Of a DNA stretch of 63,358 nt, positions 19,397 through 27,641 are shown piece by piece; within the stretch, counting starts at the first letter, position 1, and each line of letters begins with the position of its first letter. The translations under genes were made by a program, and so were the position numbers. The stretch comes from Pseudomonadota bacterium. Its GTDB lineage: Bacteria; Pseudomonadota; Gammaproteobacteria; Xanthomonadales; Rhodanobacteraceae. The notes under the pieces are model-generated. The model searched no databases. It was not told the DNA's origin and saw only the letters and a list, made by a program, of their open reading frames with translations. The DNA lies in assembly GCA_021792975.1 (NCBI GenBank), contig JAJYTR010000008.1, positions 1 to 63,358 of the forward strand, given 5' to 3'.

Positions 19397-20092
19397 TCAG
19401 ACCGCGATCGCGCGGAAATCATTCGCGCAGGGGTGCGCCGGCGTCGCCGGGCAGGCCAGCGGCGGGCGGCACAGCCAGGTGGTGCGCAGGCCGGCCGCGC
19501 GCGCGACGTCCAGCTCCTCGACCACGTCGGACAGGAACAAGATGCACGCCGGGTCCAGGCCGATGGCGGCGGCGATGCGCACGTAAGACGCGGACTCGCG
19601 CTTGGGTCCGGTCCCGGTGTCGAAATAGCCATCGAACAGCGGCGTGAGGTCGCCGGCCTCGCTGTGCGCGAAAAACAGCTTCTGCGCCTCGACCGATCCG
19701 GAGGAATACACGTACAGCGCCAGTCCGCGCGCGCGCCAGTCGCGCAGTGCGGGGGCCACGTCGGCATAAACGTGCGCGCGGAATGCGCCGTCGGCATAGC
19801 CTTCGCGCCAGATCATGCCCTGCAGCGCCTTCAGCGCGGTGGACTTGCGGTCGGCGTCGATCCACTCCTGCAGCTGGCCGGCGCGGCGGTCCAGCGGCGT
19901 GTCCGCCGGCAGACCGGCCTCGCGCGCGGCTTCGTCCAGCCAGTGCGCCACCTCGGGCTGCGCGGCATGGGCCGCGACCCACGCGGGCAGGCGCCGGCGC
20001 GCGTACGGAAACAGCACCTCCCGCACGAAGCGGATGTCGCTGGTGGTGCCCTCGATATCGGTGAGGATGGCGCGGACGGGCGCAGCGCTCAT
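19397..20092 (-). CDS. mtnC: Enolase-phosphatase MtnC
   Basis: A 231-residue HAD phosphatase of the methionine salvage pathway, which enolises and dephosphorylates 2,3-diketomethylthiopentyl-1-phosphate. It begins with the nucleophile motif [12 protein letters not shown], then has [15 protein letters not shown] and the C-terminal [17 protein letters not shown]. The start at 20092 overlaps the mtnD stop by 4 bp. Confidence 0.97.
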   Translation of the reverse strand: MSAAPVRAILTDIEGTTSDIRFVREVLFPYARRRLPAWVAAHAAQPEVAHWLDEAAREAGLPADTPLDRRAGQLQEWIDADRKSTALKALQGMIWREGYADGAFRAHVYADVAPALRDWRARGLALYVYSSGSVEAQKLFFAHSEAGDLTPLFDGYFDTGTGPKRESASYVRIAAAIGLDPACILFLSDVVEELDVARAAGLRTTWLCRPPLACPATPAHPCANDFRAIAV

Positions 20093-20649
20093 GCGGCCGT
20101 GTGTCCGGCCTCGTGGCGCGGAAACCGCGTCGCGATGTCGCTGCCGGTGAACTGCGCGACCCAGCCGGCGGGGTTGGTGAACAGCCGGATGGCGACGAAA
20201 CTCGGAGCGGGGCCCATGTCGAACCAGTGACGGGTACCGTCGGGCACTCCGATCAGGTCTCCCTGCTCGCACAGCACTTCGTAGACGCGCGTTCCCAGAT
20301 GCAGCGAGAACAGCCCCGAGCCGGCCACGAAGAAACGCACCTCGTCTTCGGCGTGGGTGTGCTCGTCGAGGAATTTTTTGCGGAGTGCCGCGCGATCCGG
20401 ATGATCGGGGGTGAGGCTCACCACGTCTACGGCCCGGTAACCCTCCTCGGCCATCAGCCGGTCGATTTCGCGACGATAGGCGCGGATCACCTCGTCGGCG
20501 TCGGCGCCCGGCGCCGGCGGCGCCTCCGTCCGCCAGTGCTCGAAGCGCACGCCCACGGCGGCAAGCTCGGCGGCGATGCCGCCATGGTCGTGCAGCGTCC
20601 GCAGCGGATGCAGCGGCCGGTGTTCATCGAAAATACGCAGACGGCTCAT
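20089..20649 (-). CDS. mtnD: Acireductone dioxygenase MtnD
   Basis: A 186-residue cupin. The metal ligands are in [11 protein letters not shown] (two His and Glu) and GTRHWFDMG. With iron it converts acireductone to the methionine keto-acid precursor and formate; with nickel it gives an off-pathway product. It sits between mtnB and mtnC with 4-bp overlaps on both sides. Confidence 0.97.
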   Translation of the reverse strand: MSRLRIFDEHRPLHPLRTLHDHGGIAAELAAVGVRFEHWRTEAPPAPGADADEVIRAYRREIDRLMAEEGYRAVDVVSLTPDHPDRAALRKKFLDEHTHAEDEVRFFVAGSGLFSLHLGTRVYEVLCEQGDLIGVPDGTRHWFDMGPAPSFVAIRLFTNPAGWVAQFTGSDIATRFPRHEAGHTAA

Positions 20650-21287
20650 GTCGGTTTCACCCGTTCCCGCTCGCAGGCGAGCATGAAGTCGATGGCCTCG
20701 AGATGGCGCATCGCCTCGGCGATGTCACACCCCCAGGCGTACAGGCCGTGGCCGGCGATCAGGTAGCCGTGCAGCGCGTGCCCGGCGTCAAGCCATGACT
20801 GGACCGCGTGCTCGATCGCAGCCATGTCCTGGCTGTTGGGAAAGACCGGCAGCAGCAGATCCTGCTCATGGCTGTCGTGGCCGGCGAGGGCCTTGACCAG
20901 TTCGTAACCGGACAGCCGCACCGCGCCGTCGCGGGCGTAATGCAGCGAGGCCACCGTCTGTATCAGCGAGTGCGTGTGCAGCACGCTGCCGGCATGCGGG
21001 AACAGCCGGTACAGCTGTGCGTGCAGCCGCGCCTCAGCCGAGGGGCGGCCTTCTTCCAGCGGTTGCGCGTCGCTGTCCATCAGCATGAAGTCGCCCGCGC
21101 CGAGCCTGCCCTTGTCGACGCCGGACCGGGTGATGAGGATGCGCCGTGCGTCCAGGCGGACGGAGAAGTTGCCACTCGTCGCCGGTGTCGCGCCGCGCTG
21201 CGAGAGCAGGGCCGCGGCCCGCGCCAGTTCGCTTTGCAATTGCGCGCGCACCGCGTCGGCACGGGTCGAGGTAAACGGTAGCGACAT
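20646..21287 (-). CDS. mtnB: Methylthioribulose-1-phosphate dehydratase MtnB
   Basis: A 213-residue class II aldolase-family dehydratase. Zinc ligands are in VLHTHSLIQT and the C-terminal YLIAGHGLYAWG; SGNFSVRLD marks the substrate loop. It heads mtnB-mtnD-mtnC, three consecutive salvage steps. mtnA and the MTA nucleosidase or phosphorylase are not in the window. The start is taken as ATG 21287; ATG 21299 would add four residues. Confidence 0.95.
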   Translation of the reverse strand: MSLPFTSTRADAVRAQLQSELARAAALLSQRGATPATSGNFSVRLDARRILITRSGVDKGRLGAGDFMLMDSDAQPLEEGRPSAEARLHAQLYRLFPHAGSVLHTHSLIQTVASLHYARDGAVRLSGYELVKALAGHDSHEQDLLLPVFPNSQDMAAIEHAVQSWLDAGHALHGYLIAGHGLYAWGCDIAEAMRHLEAIDFMLACERERVKPT

Positions 21288-21313
21288 CGGACGAACCATC
21301 CGGAACGCGCGCG

Positions 21314-21319
21314 ACTATA
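21314..21319 (-). promoter_or_regulatory. Probable -10 element of the mtnBDC promoter
   Basis: TATAGT, a 5/6 match to the consensus, lies 27 bp upstream of the mtnB start codon at 21287. No convincing -35 was found at the right distance. No SAM riboswitch-like fold was recognised in the short leader. Confidence 0.5.
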
Positions 21320-21454
21320 ACAGAGGCGGGTGCTGCGGCTGCCGCGATCCGCGGACGGCGCCGCCGCTCGATCCCTCCATGACGCAGGCCGCGCGCGCGG
21401 GTAGCATCGTGATCGCCCGATCGTTGTTCCCTTTTTCGTCCCATGGAGGTTTTC

Positions 21455-21799
21455 ATGTCCGATCTGCACGCCGATCCGTCGCGCCGGCTGTTTCTGGGGT
21501 GGGCTGCGGGCACCGCAGCCGCGGTCTCGCTCGGTGCGGTCCTGCCGCGCGCGGCGCGTGCGGCCGATCTGCCGCATTTGAATCCTGCCGATCCCGCCGC
21601 GCAGGCGCTGGGCTATGTCGAGAACACCGCGCAGGTCAGCCAGGCGCGATACCCCGGCCACAAGTCCACGCAAAATTGCAGCAACTGCAGTTTCTTCCAG
21701 GAAGTCGCCGGTTCGGCCTGGGGGCCATGCCAGTTGTTCCCCGGCAAGTCGGTTGCCGCGCAGGGATGGTGTTCGGCGTATGCGCCCAAGGCCGCGTGA
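21455..21799 (+). CDS. High-potential iron-sulfur protein (HiPIP) 2, Tat-exported
   Basis: A 114-residue paralogue of HiPIP 1. The Tat signal is DPSRRLFLGWAAG plus a hydrophobic stretch ending ARA; cluster ligands are C75, C78, C92 and C106, at the same positions as in HiPIP 1. The preceding ATGGAGGTTTTC contains an ATG in frame, but it is better read as the ribosome-binding site of the chosen start. The gene is divergent from mtnB and stands alone. Two HiPIPs suggest different partners or redox potentials, which sequence alone does not show. Confidence 0.93.
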   Translation: MSDLHADPSRRLFLGWAAGTAAAVSLGAVLPRAARAADLPHLNPADPAAQALGYVENTAQVSQARYPGHKSTQNCSNCSFFQEVAGSAWGPCQLFPGKSVAAQGWCSAYAPKAA

Positions 21800-21800
21800 A

Positions 21801-21841
21801 TTCCCGGACGCGTTCGGGAAACCGCTGCGGGGCCGGTTTTT
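21801..21841 (+). terminator. Terminator-like hairpins after HiPIP 2
   Basis: Right after the stop codon, TTCCCG and CGGGAA can pair. They are followed by AAACCG (21819-21824) pairing with CGGTTT (21834-21839) and a T run. The two stems are mutually exclusive in part, and the second ends in the T tract. Confidence 0.5.
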
Positions 21842-22240
21842 CGACGTGTGCCCGAGGCGTCCGGGCCGCGGCGGATAAAAGGCGGCCCGAAGGTCGGGCG
21901 GGAGCTGATCGCCTTTCCCCTCGGGCCGCGCATCGGGGGTCCACTGCCATGGAAACCTCCGGGAATCGAGCATAGCGCGGGGTTTTCCGGGTGCCAATCG
22001 GCGGTTTGAACCGGAGCTCGATCCGATCGCCATGGCTCCAGAAAAACAGTCAGTTGGGACCCTTTACAAAGCCGGGTTCGAGCTCGATTTCTGCAATACC
22101 ATACCGTATGGTATGGATACCTCGCCCGTGAACAGGCGCGCGGCAACCGGGTACGAACGCACATCGCCGGCGAGGCGCGCTGCAACGGACGCGATCGCGG
22201 CCGTCGGCGGCCGCGGCGGGGAGCGTCGAACCGGAACGAC
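21842..22240. other. Non-coding gap between convergent genes, with an orphan palindrome
   Basis: About 400 bp without a supported gene between HiPIP 2 (rightward) and the amino-acid permease (leftward). It is locally AT-richer around 22030-22120 and holds the palindrome described separately. Short frames on both strands lack recognisable protein sequence. An ATG at 22113, within the palindrome, opens a frame whose first 40 residues are only faintly like a TetR N-terminus, so a decayed regulator is possible but unproven. Confidence 0.4.
22096..22114. promoter_or_regulatory. Orphan 19-bp palindrome of repressor-operator type
   Basis: ATACCATAC-C-GTATGGTAT: perfect nine-base arms around one central base. 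It is AT-rich in GC-rich surroundings and of the form often bound by TetR-type dimers. It lies between the 3' ends of two convergent genes, so it has no obvious target promoter. Confidence 0.5.
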
Positions 22241-23728
22241 TCAGCTTTGCCGGTGCGCCAGATCGCTGTTGCGCAGACCGTACAGCGTGTAGATCACCAG
22301 ACCGGCTGCGGCCCAGCCGAGGAAAAAGTACTTGGTGAATGCGCTGAGGCTGAGGAACAGCACGATGCAGCCGATCACCGCGCCGATGCAGACCGGCCAG
22401 ACCAGCGCGTTGGGGATGCGGAACGGTCGTGGGCGGTCGGGCTGGGTATAGCGCAGGACCAGCACGCCCAGCGCCACCATGGCGAACGCGAACAGCGTGC
22501 CCGAGTTGGACACGTCGGCGAGCAGGCCCACCGGGAACAGCGCCGAGAAGAACGCCACAGCGATACCGGTGATCAGCGTGATCACGTGCGGCGTGTGAAA
22601 GCGCGGATGGACCTTGGCCAGTCCCTGCGGCAGCAGGCCGTCGCGCGACATGGTGAAGAAGATGCGCGTCTGGCCGTAGATCATCATCAGGATGACCGAG
22701 GGCAGGGCGATGCTGGCCGCCAGCGCCACCATGTTGCCCAGAGAGGGAAACCCCAGATCCTTCAGCACGAAAGACAACGCCTCCTTGCTGCACACCAGGT
22801 TGTGCACGCCGTGGCAGGCGGCGGCCATTTCAGGACTGCCCGGCTGCAGAACCCTGCCGTCGACGATCATCGGCTGCGCCCCGGCCGCGCCGGCGGCACC
22901 GTAGCCGACCAGGAGATAGAAAACGGTGCAGACCAGCAGCGAGCCGATCAGGCCGATGGGAATGTTGCGGTTGGGATTCCTGGTTTCTTCCGCGGCCGTG
23001 GAGACCGCATCGAAGCCGACATAGGCGAAGAAGATGGATGCGGCCGCACCCAGAACGCCGAGCCCGCTGCCGCTGAGCGGACTGCCCCAGCCGGTCGGCA
23101 GGAAGGGTTCGAAGTGGGCGGTCTTGGCCGCGGGAACCGCGACGAACACGAACACGGTCAACGCCGCGACCTTGATCAGCACGAGAATGGCATTGACCGT
23201 GGCGCTCTCGGTGGTGCCGATCACCAGCAGTCCGGTGATCACCAGCGAGATGGTGAAGGCCACGAAATTGAAGACGCCGCCGGCATAGGGTCCGGCGCGC
23301 AGGAACTCCGGCAGACCCAGTCCGGCCGACTGCAGCAAACCGTTGAAGTAGCCGGACCAGCCGACCGCCACCGCGCCGGCGGACACCGCGTACTCGAGGA
23401 TCAGCGCCCAGCCCACCACCCAGGCCAGCGCCTCGCCCATCACCGCGTACGTGTAGGTGTAGGCCGAGCCGGAGACCGGCACCATCGCGGCCAGTTCGGC
23501 GTAGGCCAGCGCGGCCAGTGCGCAGACCACCGCGGCGATGACGAAGGAAACCATCATGCCCGGGCCGGCCTTCTGCGCCGCCTCGGCGGTGAGTACGAAG
23601 ATGCCGGTGCCGATGATGGCGCCGATGCCCAGCATGGTGAGCTGGAACGCACCGAGCTGGCGTTTGAGGCTGTGCTTCTCCGCGGTGGCGAGAATGTCGT
23701 CGAGCGGCTTGACGCGGAACGAGTTCAT
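22241..23728 (-). CDS. APC-superfamily cationic amino-acid permease (YhdG/CAT-like)
   Basis: A 495-residue inner-membrane transporter with about 12 hydrophobic segments. The first has the APC signature LGIGAIIGTGIFVLTAEAA; later come GSAYTYTYAVMGEALAWVVGW, FFAYVGFDAVSTAAEE and QTRIFFTMSRDGLLP. These match the bacterial CAT-like group related to YhdG, which move basic or neutral amino acids with protons. Exact substrate is unknown. The start at 23728 gives the usual cytoplasmic N-terminus; longer upstream sequence is Arg-rich and unconserved. Confidence 0.92.
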   Translation of the reverse strand: MNSFRVKPLDDILATAEKHSLKRQLGAFQLTMLGIGAIIGTGIFVLTAEAAQKAGPGMMVSFVIAAVVCALAALAYAELAAMVPVSGSAYTYTYAVMGEALAWVVGWALILEYAVSAGAVAVGWSGYFNGLLQSAGLGLPEFLRAGPYAGGVFNFVAFTISLVITGLLVIGTTESATVNAILVLIKVAALTVFVFVAVPAAKTAHFEPFLPTGWGSPLSGSGLGVLGAAASIFFAYVGFDAVSTAAEETRNPNRNIPIGLIGSLLVCTVFYLLVGYGAAGAAGAQPMIVDGRVLQPGSPEMAAACHGVHNLVCSKEALSFVLKDLGFPSLGNMVALAASIALPSVILMMIYGQTRIFFTMSRDGLLPQGLAKVHPRFHTPHVITLITGIAVAFFSALFPVGLLADVSNSGTLFAFAMVALGVLVLRYTQPDRPRPFRIPNALVWPVCIGAVIGCIVLFLSLSAFTKYFFLGWAAAGLVIYTLYGLRNSDLAHRQS

Positions 23729-23888
23729 GCGTGCTCCCGTGCATGCGCAATCCCGGAACGGGCTGCGCCGGTGGATGGTCGCCGTCACAGGCTGAGCCTG
23801 CGCCACGCGGTGCGCGACGCGGACGGCGACGGACCGCCTCGGGCGCCGGCGTACCATACGCGAGCCTCCCCGACACCAGCAAGGCCGC

Positions 23889-24470
23889 ATGCAGCACCGT
23901 CCGCCCCGCGCGCCAGCACTGAGTCCCGGACAGCAGCGGCTGCTGGTCGTGCTGACCGCCTACCGGCCCGATTCGGCCGCACAGGCGGCGGCACGCGAGG
24001 CGTTCATCGGCTTCGCGCGCAGTCATCCCGATTGCTGCCGGCGCCAGCATGTGCCCGGCCACTTCACCGGTTCCGCCTGGCTGGTCAGTGCCGACGGCCG
24101 GCGCGTGCTGCTGACCCATCACCGCAAGCTGCGGCGCTGGTTGCAGCTGGGCGGACATGCCGATGGCGAGAGCGACTTGGCACGGGTCGCGCTGCGCGAG
24201 GCCGAAGAGGAATCCGGACTTGCGGGGCTGCGGGTGGAGGCCGGTGTGTTCGACCTGGATTGTCATCCGATTCCGGCGCACGGCAGCGAACCCGGGCACC
24301 GGCACTGGGACGTGCGCTACATCGTGCGCGCGGGCGCGGACGAGCGTTTCCGTGTCGGTGCCGAATCGCTCGATCTGGCCTGGTGGCCGGTGCGTGATCT
24401 GGCGCGGGATGCGGCGGCCGATCCTTCGCTGCGGCGCATGGCGGGCAAGTGGCTCGCGCGCACCGGCTGA
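23889..24470 (+). CDS. Nudix hydrolase
   Basis: A 193-residue protein with a Nudix box at about residues 88-110 (GGHADGESDLARVALREAEEESG). The REAEEE core that binds catalytic magnesium is intact. Substrate is not predictable, though nucleoside diphosphate derivatives are typical. WWPVRDL near the C-terminus is common in the family. It is divergent from the amino-acid permease and convergent with the SLC13 transporter. Confidence 0.9.
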   Translation: MQHRPPRAPALSPGQQRLLVVLTAYRPDSAAQAAAREAFIGFARSHPDCCRRQHVPGHFTGSAWLVSADGRRVLLTHHRKLRRWLQLGGHADGESDLARVALREAEEESGLAGLRVEAGVFDLDCHPIPAHGSEPGHRHWDVRYIVRAGADERFRVGAESLDLAWWPVRDLARDAAADPSLRRMAGKWLARTG

Positions 24471-24524
24471 TGCGCGGCGGCACGCGGGCGATGGCGTGTG
24501 GCTGGGGTGCGCGAGAGTACGCGG

Positions 24525-26324
24525 TCACGCCAGCGGAAACAGCCGCGGGGTGATCCATGCGGTGGCCAGTGTCACCAGCACGGTCAGCGGCAGGCCCAGT
24601 CGCAGGAAATCGCCGAGGCGGTAGTCACCGGCGCGCAGCACCAGCAGGCTGCCGTGGTGGCCGACGGGGGTGATGAACGCCGTGACTGCGCCGGTGGTGA
24701 CGGTCACCGCCGCGGCCGTGGCACTGACCGGCACGGTGTCGGCGAAGGCGATGGCCACCGGCACCAGCAGCGCGGCGGTGGCGGTGTCGGACAGCGGCTG
24801 GGTCAACAGCGCCGCCGCCGCAAACAGGATCAGCAACGCCACGGATGGCGACTGCCCTTGCAGCAGCAGTGCCAGTCCGTGCGCGAGCCACTGTGCCGTG
24901 CCGCTGGTCTGCATCGCCACGCCCAGCGGGACGGCCGCGGCGATCATCAGGTAAGGCCGCAGATCGATGGCGCGATAGCCCTGCTCCACGGGCACACAGC
25001 CGCTGAGCATCATGGCGACGCCGCCGCCCATGAAGGCCAGTACCGGCTCGACCACGCCGCTGGCCGCGCACAGCACGCTGGCGGCCAGAACGAGCAGCGC
25101 GTGGGGTGCCTTGTGGCGCCGCCGCGGATCGGCACGCAGCGGCGCCAGCGTGAGAAAGCCGCGGAACTGCGCCAGCGCGGCGAAACGTTCGGGCGCACCC
25201 CACAGCACCAGCACATCGCCGGCCTCCAGCGTGACCCGTGCCGGTTCGCCGCCCAGCCAGCCGCTGCGCCGCCACAGCCCGACGGCCACCACGCCGAAGC
25301 GTCCCGGCAGATCGGCTTCATCCAGTGCCAGGCCGATCAGTGCCGACTGCGGTGCCAGCATGGCCTGGAACAGCCGGGCGCGGCCCTGCGCCTGTTCGCT
25401 CAGCCCCTGCGGCAGCGCCTCGCCGGCGCGGGCGACCGCATGCAGCACCAGATCCGGTTGCGAGATGAAACCCGCCAGTTCTTCAGCGCTGGCCTGGACC
25501 AGCAGCACATCGCCATCCAGCAGGGGCAGCGGGCTGAACGGTCGCGGCAGCGACACACCGTGGCGCAGCCAGTCCAGCACTTGCAGATGCGAGCCGTACT
25601 GGGCCAAAAACTCCTCCATGGTGCGGCCGGCCCAGCGCGATCCCCTGGGCACGGCGATCTCGGTGAAATAACGGTCCAGTCCACCCAGCGCGTCGCTGCG
25701 CTCGTCGATGCCGGCGCGGCGGGGCAGCAGGCCACGCAGCAGCGGCATCGCGACCGTGCCCAGACCCACCAGCAGCAGCCCCAGCGGCGCGATCGAGAAC
25801 ACGCCGAGGGCCGGCTGCCCGGAATGCCGCAACAGACTCGATGTCAGCAGGAAGGCCGGGGCGCCCAGGACTGCCAGCGTGGTGCCCAGCGAGGCGGCGT
25901 AGGCCATGGGCAGCAGCAGCCGCGAAGCCGCCAGATGCTGCGCGCGCGCCAGGGCCAGCAGCGCCGGCAGCATCATCGCCACGACCATCAGTTGATGGGT
26001 GAACGCCGCCACCAGCGAAACAGCCGGTACCAGCACCAGCAGGGTGAGTCCTTCACTGCCGCCGGCGAACCGGCCGATCCAGTGCCCGACGCGATCGGCC
26101 ACGCCGGTGGCGGCCAGCCCCGCCGAGATGACGAAGACACTGGCGGTGATCAGGGCCGCCTCGCTCGAAAAACCCGACAGCGCCTCGTGCACGGGCAACT
26201 GACCGCTCAGGGCCAGGGCCACGATGACCACCAGCGCCGCGACCTCCATGCGCACGCGCCCGCCCAGGAACAGTGCCAGCGCAACGGCCAGAATCAGCAG
26301 ATAGATCGCGATCCCCGGCGTCAT
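24525..26324 (-). CDS. SLC13/DASS-type transporter with central TrkA-C (RCK_C) domains
   Basis: A 599-residue membrane protein. Two blocks of hydrophobic segments (about 1-180 and 395-599) flank a soluble centre with two RCK_C-like domains (about 195-390, for example GDVLLVQASAEELAGFI and GDVLVLWGAPERFAAL). The C-terminal half has LTQPLSDTATAALLVPVAIA and TPVGHHGSLLVL, like the SNT motifs of SLC13 anion/dicarboxylate carriers. The central domains suggest ligand gating. Sulfate or dicarboxylates are the usual substrates, but this is not shown. The start is ATG 26324. Confidence 0.9.
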   Translation of the reverse strand: MTPGIAIYLLILAVALALFLGGRVRMEVAALVVIVALALSGQLPVHEALSGFSSEAALITASVFVISAGLAATGVADRVGHWIGRFAGGSEGLTLLVLVPAVSLVAAFTHQLMVVAMMLPALLALARAQHLAASRLLLPMAYAASLGTTLAVLGAPAFLLTSSLLRHSGQPALGVFSIAPLGLLLVGLGTVAMPLLRGLLPRRAGIDERSDALGGLDRYFTEIAVPRGSRWAGRTMEEFLAQYGSHLQVLDWLRHGVSLPRPFSPLPLLDGDVLLVQASAEELAGFISQPDLVLHAVARAGEALPQGLSEQAQGRARLFQAMLAPQSALIGLALDEADLPGRFGVVAVGLWRRSGWLGGEPARVTLEAGDVLVLWGAPERFAALAQFRGFLTLAPLRADPRRRHKAPHALLVLAASVLCAASGVVEPVLAFMGGGVAMMLSGCVPVEQGYRAIDLRPYLMIAAAVPLGVAMQTSGTAQWLAHGLALLLQGQSPSVALLILFAAAALLTQPLSDTATAALLVPVAIAFADTVPVSATAAAVTVTTGAVTAFITPVGHHGSLLVLRAGDYRLGDFLRLGLPLTVLVTLATAWITPRLFPLA

Positions 26325-26578
26325 GGCACGCAGGCTCGCCGCGGTCGGCGCGTACAGGATGCTGGAAACATGGTCGCGTCCCGAAGGGGATCCGGTCGCC
26401 AGCAGGGTAGCGCGCGCGGGCGGTGCGGCGGGACTGCCGGCGGTCAGGGGCATGGCCCTGCATCCCGGCGCGTCCAGTGCGACCGCGGCGTGCGCTGCAG
26501 CGGATGCGATTCCGCCACGCATCGGCGGCGGCGCGGCGTAGATGCCACAATTCCCGCTTTCCACAGCGCGGGTGCGGC

Positions 26579-26899
26579 ATGGATCAGGTGCTGTTTCAGA
26601 TACAGGGCTGGGTGGTGACGCCCTGGAAACTGGTCGGTTATGGCGGAACGCTGCTGTTTGCGGGACGCTGGTTCGTGCAGATGTACGCCACCCGCCGTGC
26701 GCGGCGGGTGCACATGCCGGCCGCGTTCTGGTGGATGTCGATTATCGGCAGCCTGATGACGCTCAGTTATTTCGTGTTCGGCAAGAACGACTCGGTCGGC
26801 ATTCTCTCCAACGCCTTCCCCGCGCTGGTGGCCAGCTACAACCTGCTGGTGGAGTACCGTCATCGCGGCCTGACCCGGCATGCGGGAACCGGCGGCTGA
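26579..26899 (+). CDS. LAB_N domain membrane protein (lipid A biosynthesis N-terminal type)
   Basis: A 106-residue membrane protein with three hydrophobic segments: WKLVGYGGTLLFAGRWFVQM, PAAFWWMSIIGSLMTLSYFVFG and GILSNAFPALVASYNLLVEY. This is the domain found alone or next to lipid-A-disaccharide synthase; its function is unclear. The start ATG 26579 is fixed by the domain. It is divergent from the SLC13 gene and separated from the next gene by a strong hairpin. Confidence 0.85.
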   Translation: MDQVLFQIQGWVVTPWKLVGYGGTLLFAGRWFVQMYATRRARRVHMPAAFWWMSIIGSLMTLSYFVFGKNDSVGILSNAFPALVASYNLLVEYRHRGLTRHAGTGG

Positions 26900-26911
26900 C
26901 GCGCGCCTTCA

Positions 26912-26946
26912 ACACGAAGCCGCAGCGCGGACGCTGCGGCTCGTGT
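26912..26946. terminator. Strong hairpin between convergent genes
   Basis: A 15-bp stem with one bulged A and loop CGGA: the 5' arm is 26912-26927 and the 3' arm 26932-26946 (core GCCGCAGCG / CGCTGCGGC). It lies between the convergent LAB_N and Slp genes. There is no T tract, so it may act as a bidirectional, Rho-assisted terminator or mRNA end stabiliser. Confidence 0.6.
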
Positions 26947-26962
26947 ATGCGACCGTGTGCTG

Positions 26963-27589
26963 TCAGCCCTTGGGCGGCGGCGGAGGAGGAGGCGGAGGCG
27001 GTGCCGGCGGATCGACGTCGGGTACCACCACCACCGGCGCGGGGGCGTACCAGAAGGGGTCGTAACCCCAGCCGCCCCAGGGCCCCCACCAGCCCGGGCC
27101 GCCCCAGAACGGATCGTTCCAGCGGCTGTAGTAGCCGCGGCTGTAGGCCATCCGCACTGGCCATAGGTGCACCGCGCCGGCTTCGACGCGCGGGTAGGGG
27201 TATTCGTAGTCGCCCACCTTGCGCGTCACCACGCCCTGCAGCACGCCGGTCACGGTGATGGCGCGGCCCTTGGCGTAGACCTCGGGGTCATAGAAGCCCT
27301 GCCGGCAGGCTACGAAGCGGCCGGTGGAGTCGCGCGAGAGTTCCGGGCGCGCGTCGCTGCTGTCCAGCGGCTTGCCCAGCACGTAGAAGCAGGTGTGATC
27401 GTGGCCCGGTTCGGTCTGGATGATCTGCCCGCCCCAGCGCACCGAGGCGCCCGAGACACTGCCGTTGCCGGCCTGTTGCGGCGAGATGTCGGCATAGCTG
27501 CCGGCCAGGTCCTTGGGCACCGTGGCGCAGGACGCCAGCAGCACGGTGCCCAGTGCCATGGCGAGTGGTTTGAGAACGCGGGTTTTCAT
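26963..27589 (-). CDS. Slp-family outer-membrane lipoprotein with polyproline tail
   Basis: A 208-residue lipoprotein. A hydrophobic signal ends in the lipobox LLASC (Cys near residue 20). The Slp domain follows (VRWGGQIIQTE, FYVLGKPLDSSDARPELSRDSTGRF, YDPEVYAKGRAITVTGVLQG). Then comes a Trp/Gly/Pro-rich stretch (FWGGPGWWGPWGGWGYDPFW) and ten consecutive prolines before the final Lys-Gly. Slp proteins are linked to starvation and acid stress in E. coli; the role here is inferred. The start is ATG 27589. Confidence 0.92.
   Translation of the reverse strand: MKTRVLKPLAMALGTVLLASCATVPKDLAGSYADISPQQAGNGSVSGASVRWGGQIIQTEPGHDHTCFYVLGKPLDSSDARPELSRDSTGRFVACRQGFYDPEVYAKGRAITVTGVLQGVVTRKVGDYEYPYPRVEAGAVHLWPVRMAYSRGYYSRWNDPFWGGPGWWGPWGGWGYDPFWYAPAPVVVVPDVDPPAPPPPPPPPPPKG
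26972..27001 (-). repeat. Polyproline-coding CCN tract
   Basis: Ten consecutive proline codons (a mix of CCG, CCT and CCC) two codons before the stop of the Slp lipoprotein gene. A run this long normally needs EF-P for translation. As a simple repeat it may vary in length between strains. Confidence 0.9.
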
Positions 27590-27641
27590 GACGGCCTCGT
27601 AAAGTGATTCCGCTCTCCGGCAGCGCTCATTCGACCACAAT

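Noticed and set aside
20646-21454. Possible SAM-type riboswitch controlling the mtn genes
   Set aside because: The leader between the -10 and the mtnB start is only about 20 nt, too short for any known SAM riboswitch, and no conserved core was seen.
21636-21950. A 104-codon leftward frame overlapping HiPIP 2 antisense, with GGAGG before its ATG
   Set aside because: The ribosome-binding site looks good, but the protein is Arg/Pro/Ala-rich without homology I recognise and lies mostly antisense to a conserved HiPIP gene. Kept only as a curiosity.
22032-22292. A small rightward frame across the orphan palindrome
   Set aside because: It runs into the antisense of the amino-acid permease and has no recognisable domain. 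A TetR relic is conceivable but the resemblance is too weak to annotate.
24498-26618. A 706-codon open frame antisense to the SLC13 transporter
   Set aside because: Gln/Arg/His-rich sequence without any recognisable motif; the opposite strand encodes a full transporter with membrane segments and RCK_C domains.
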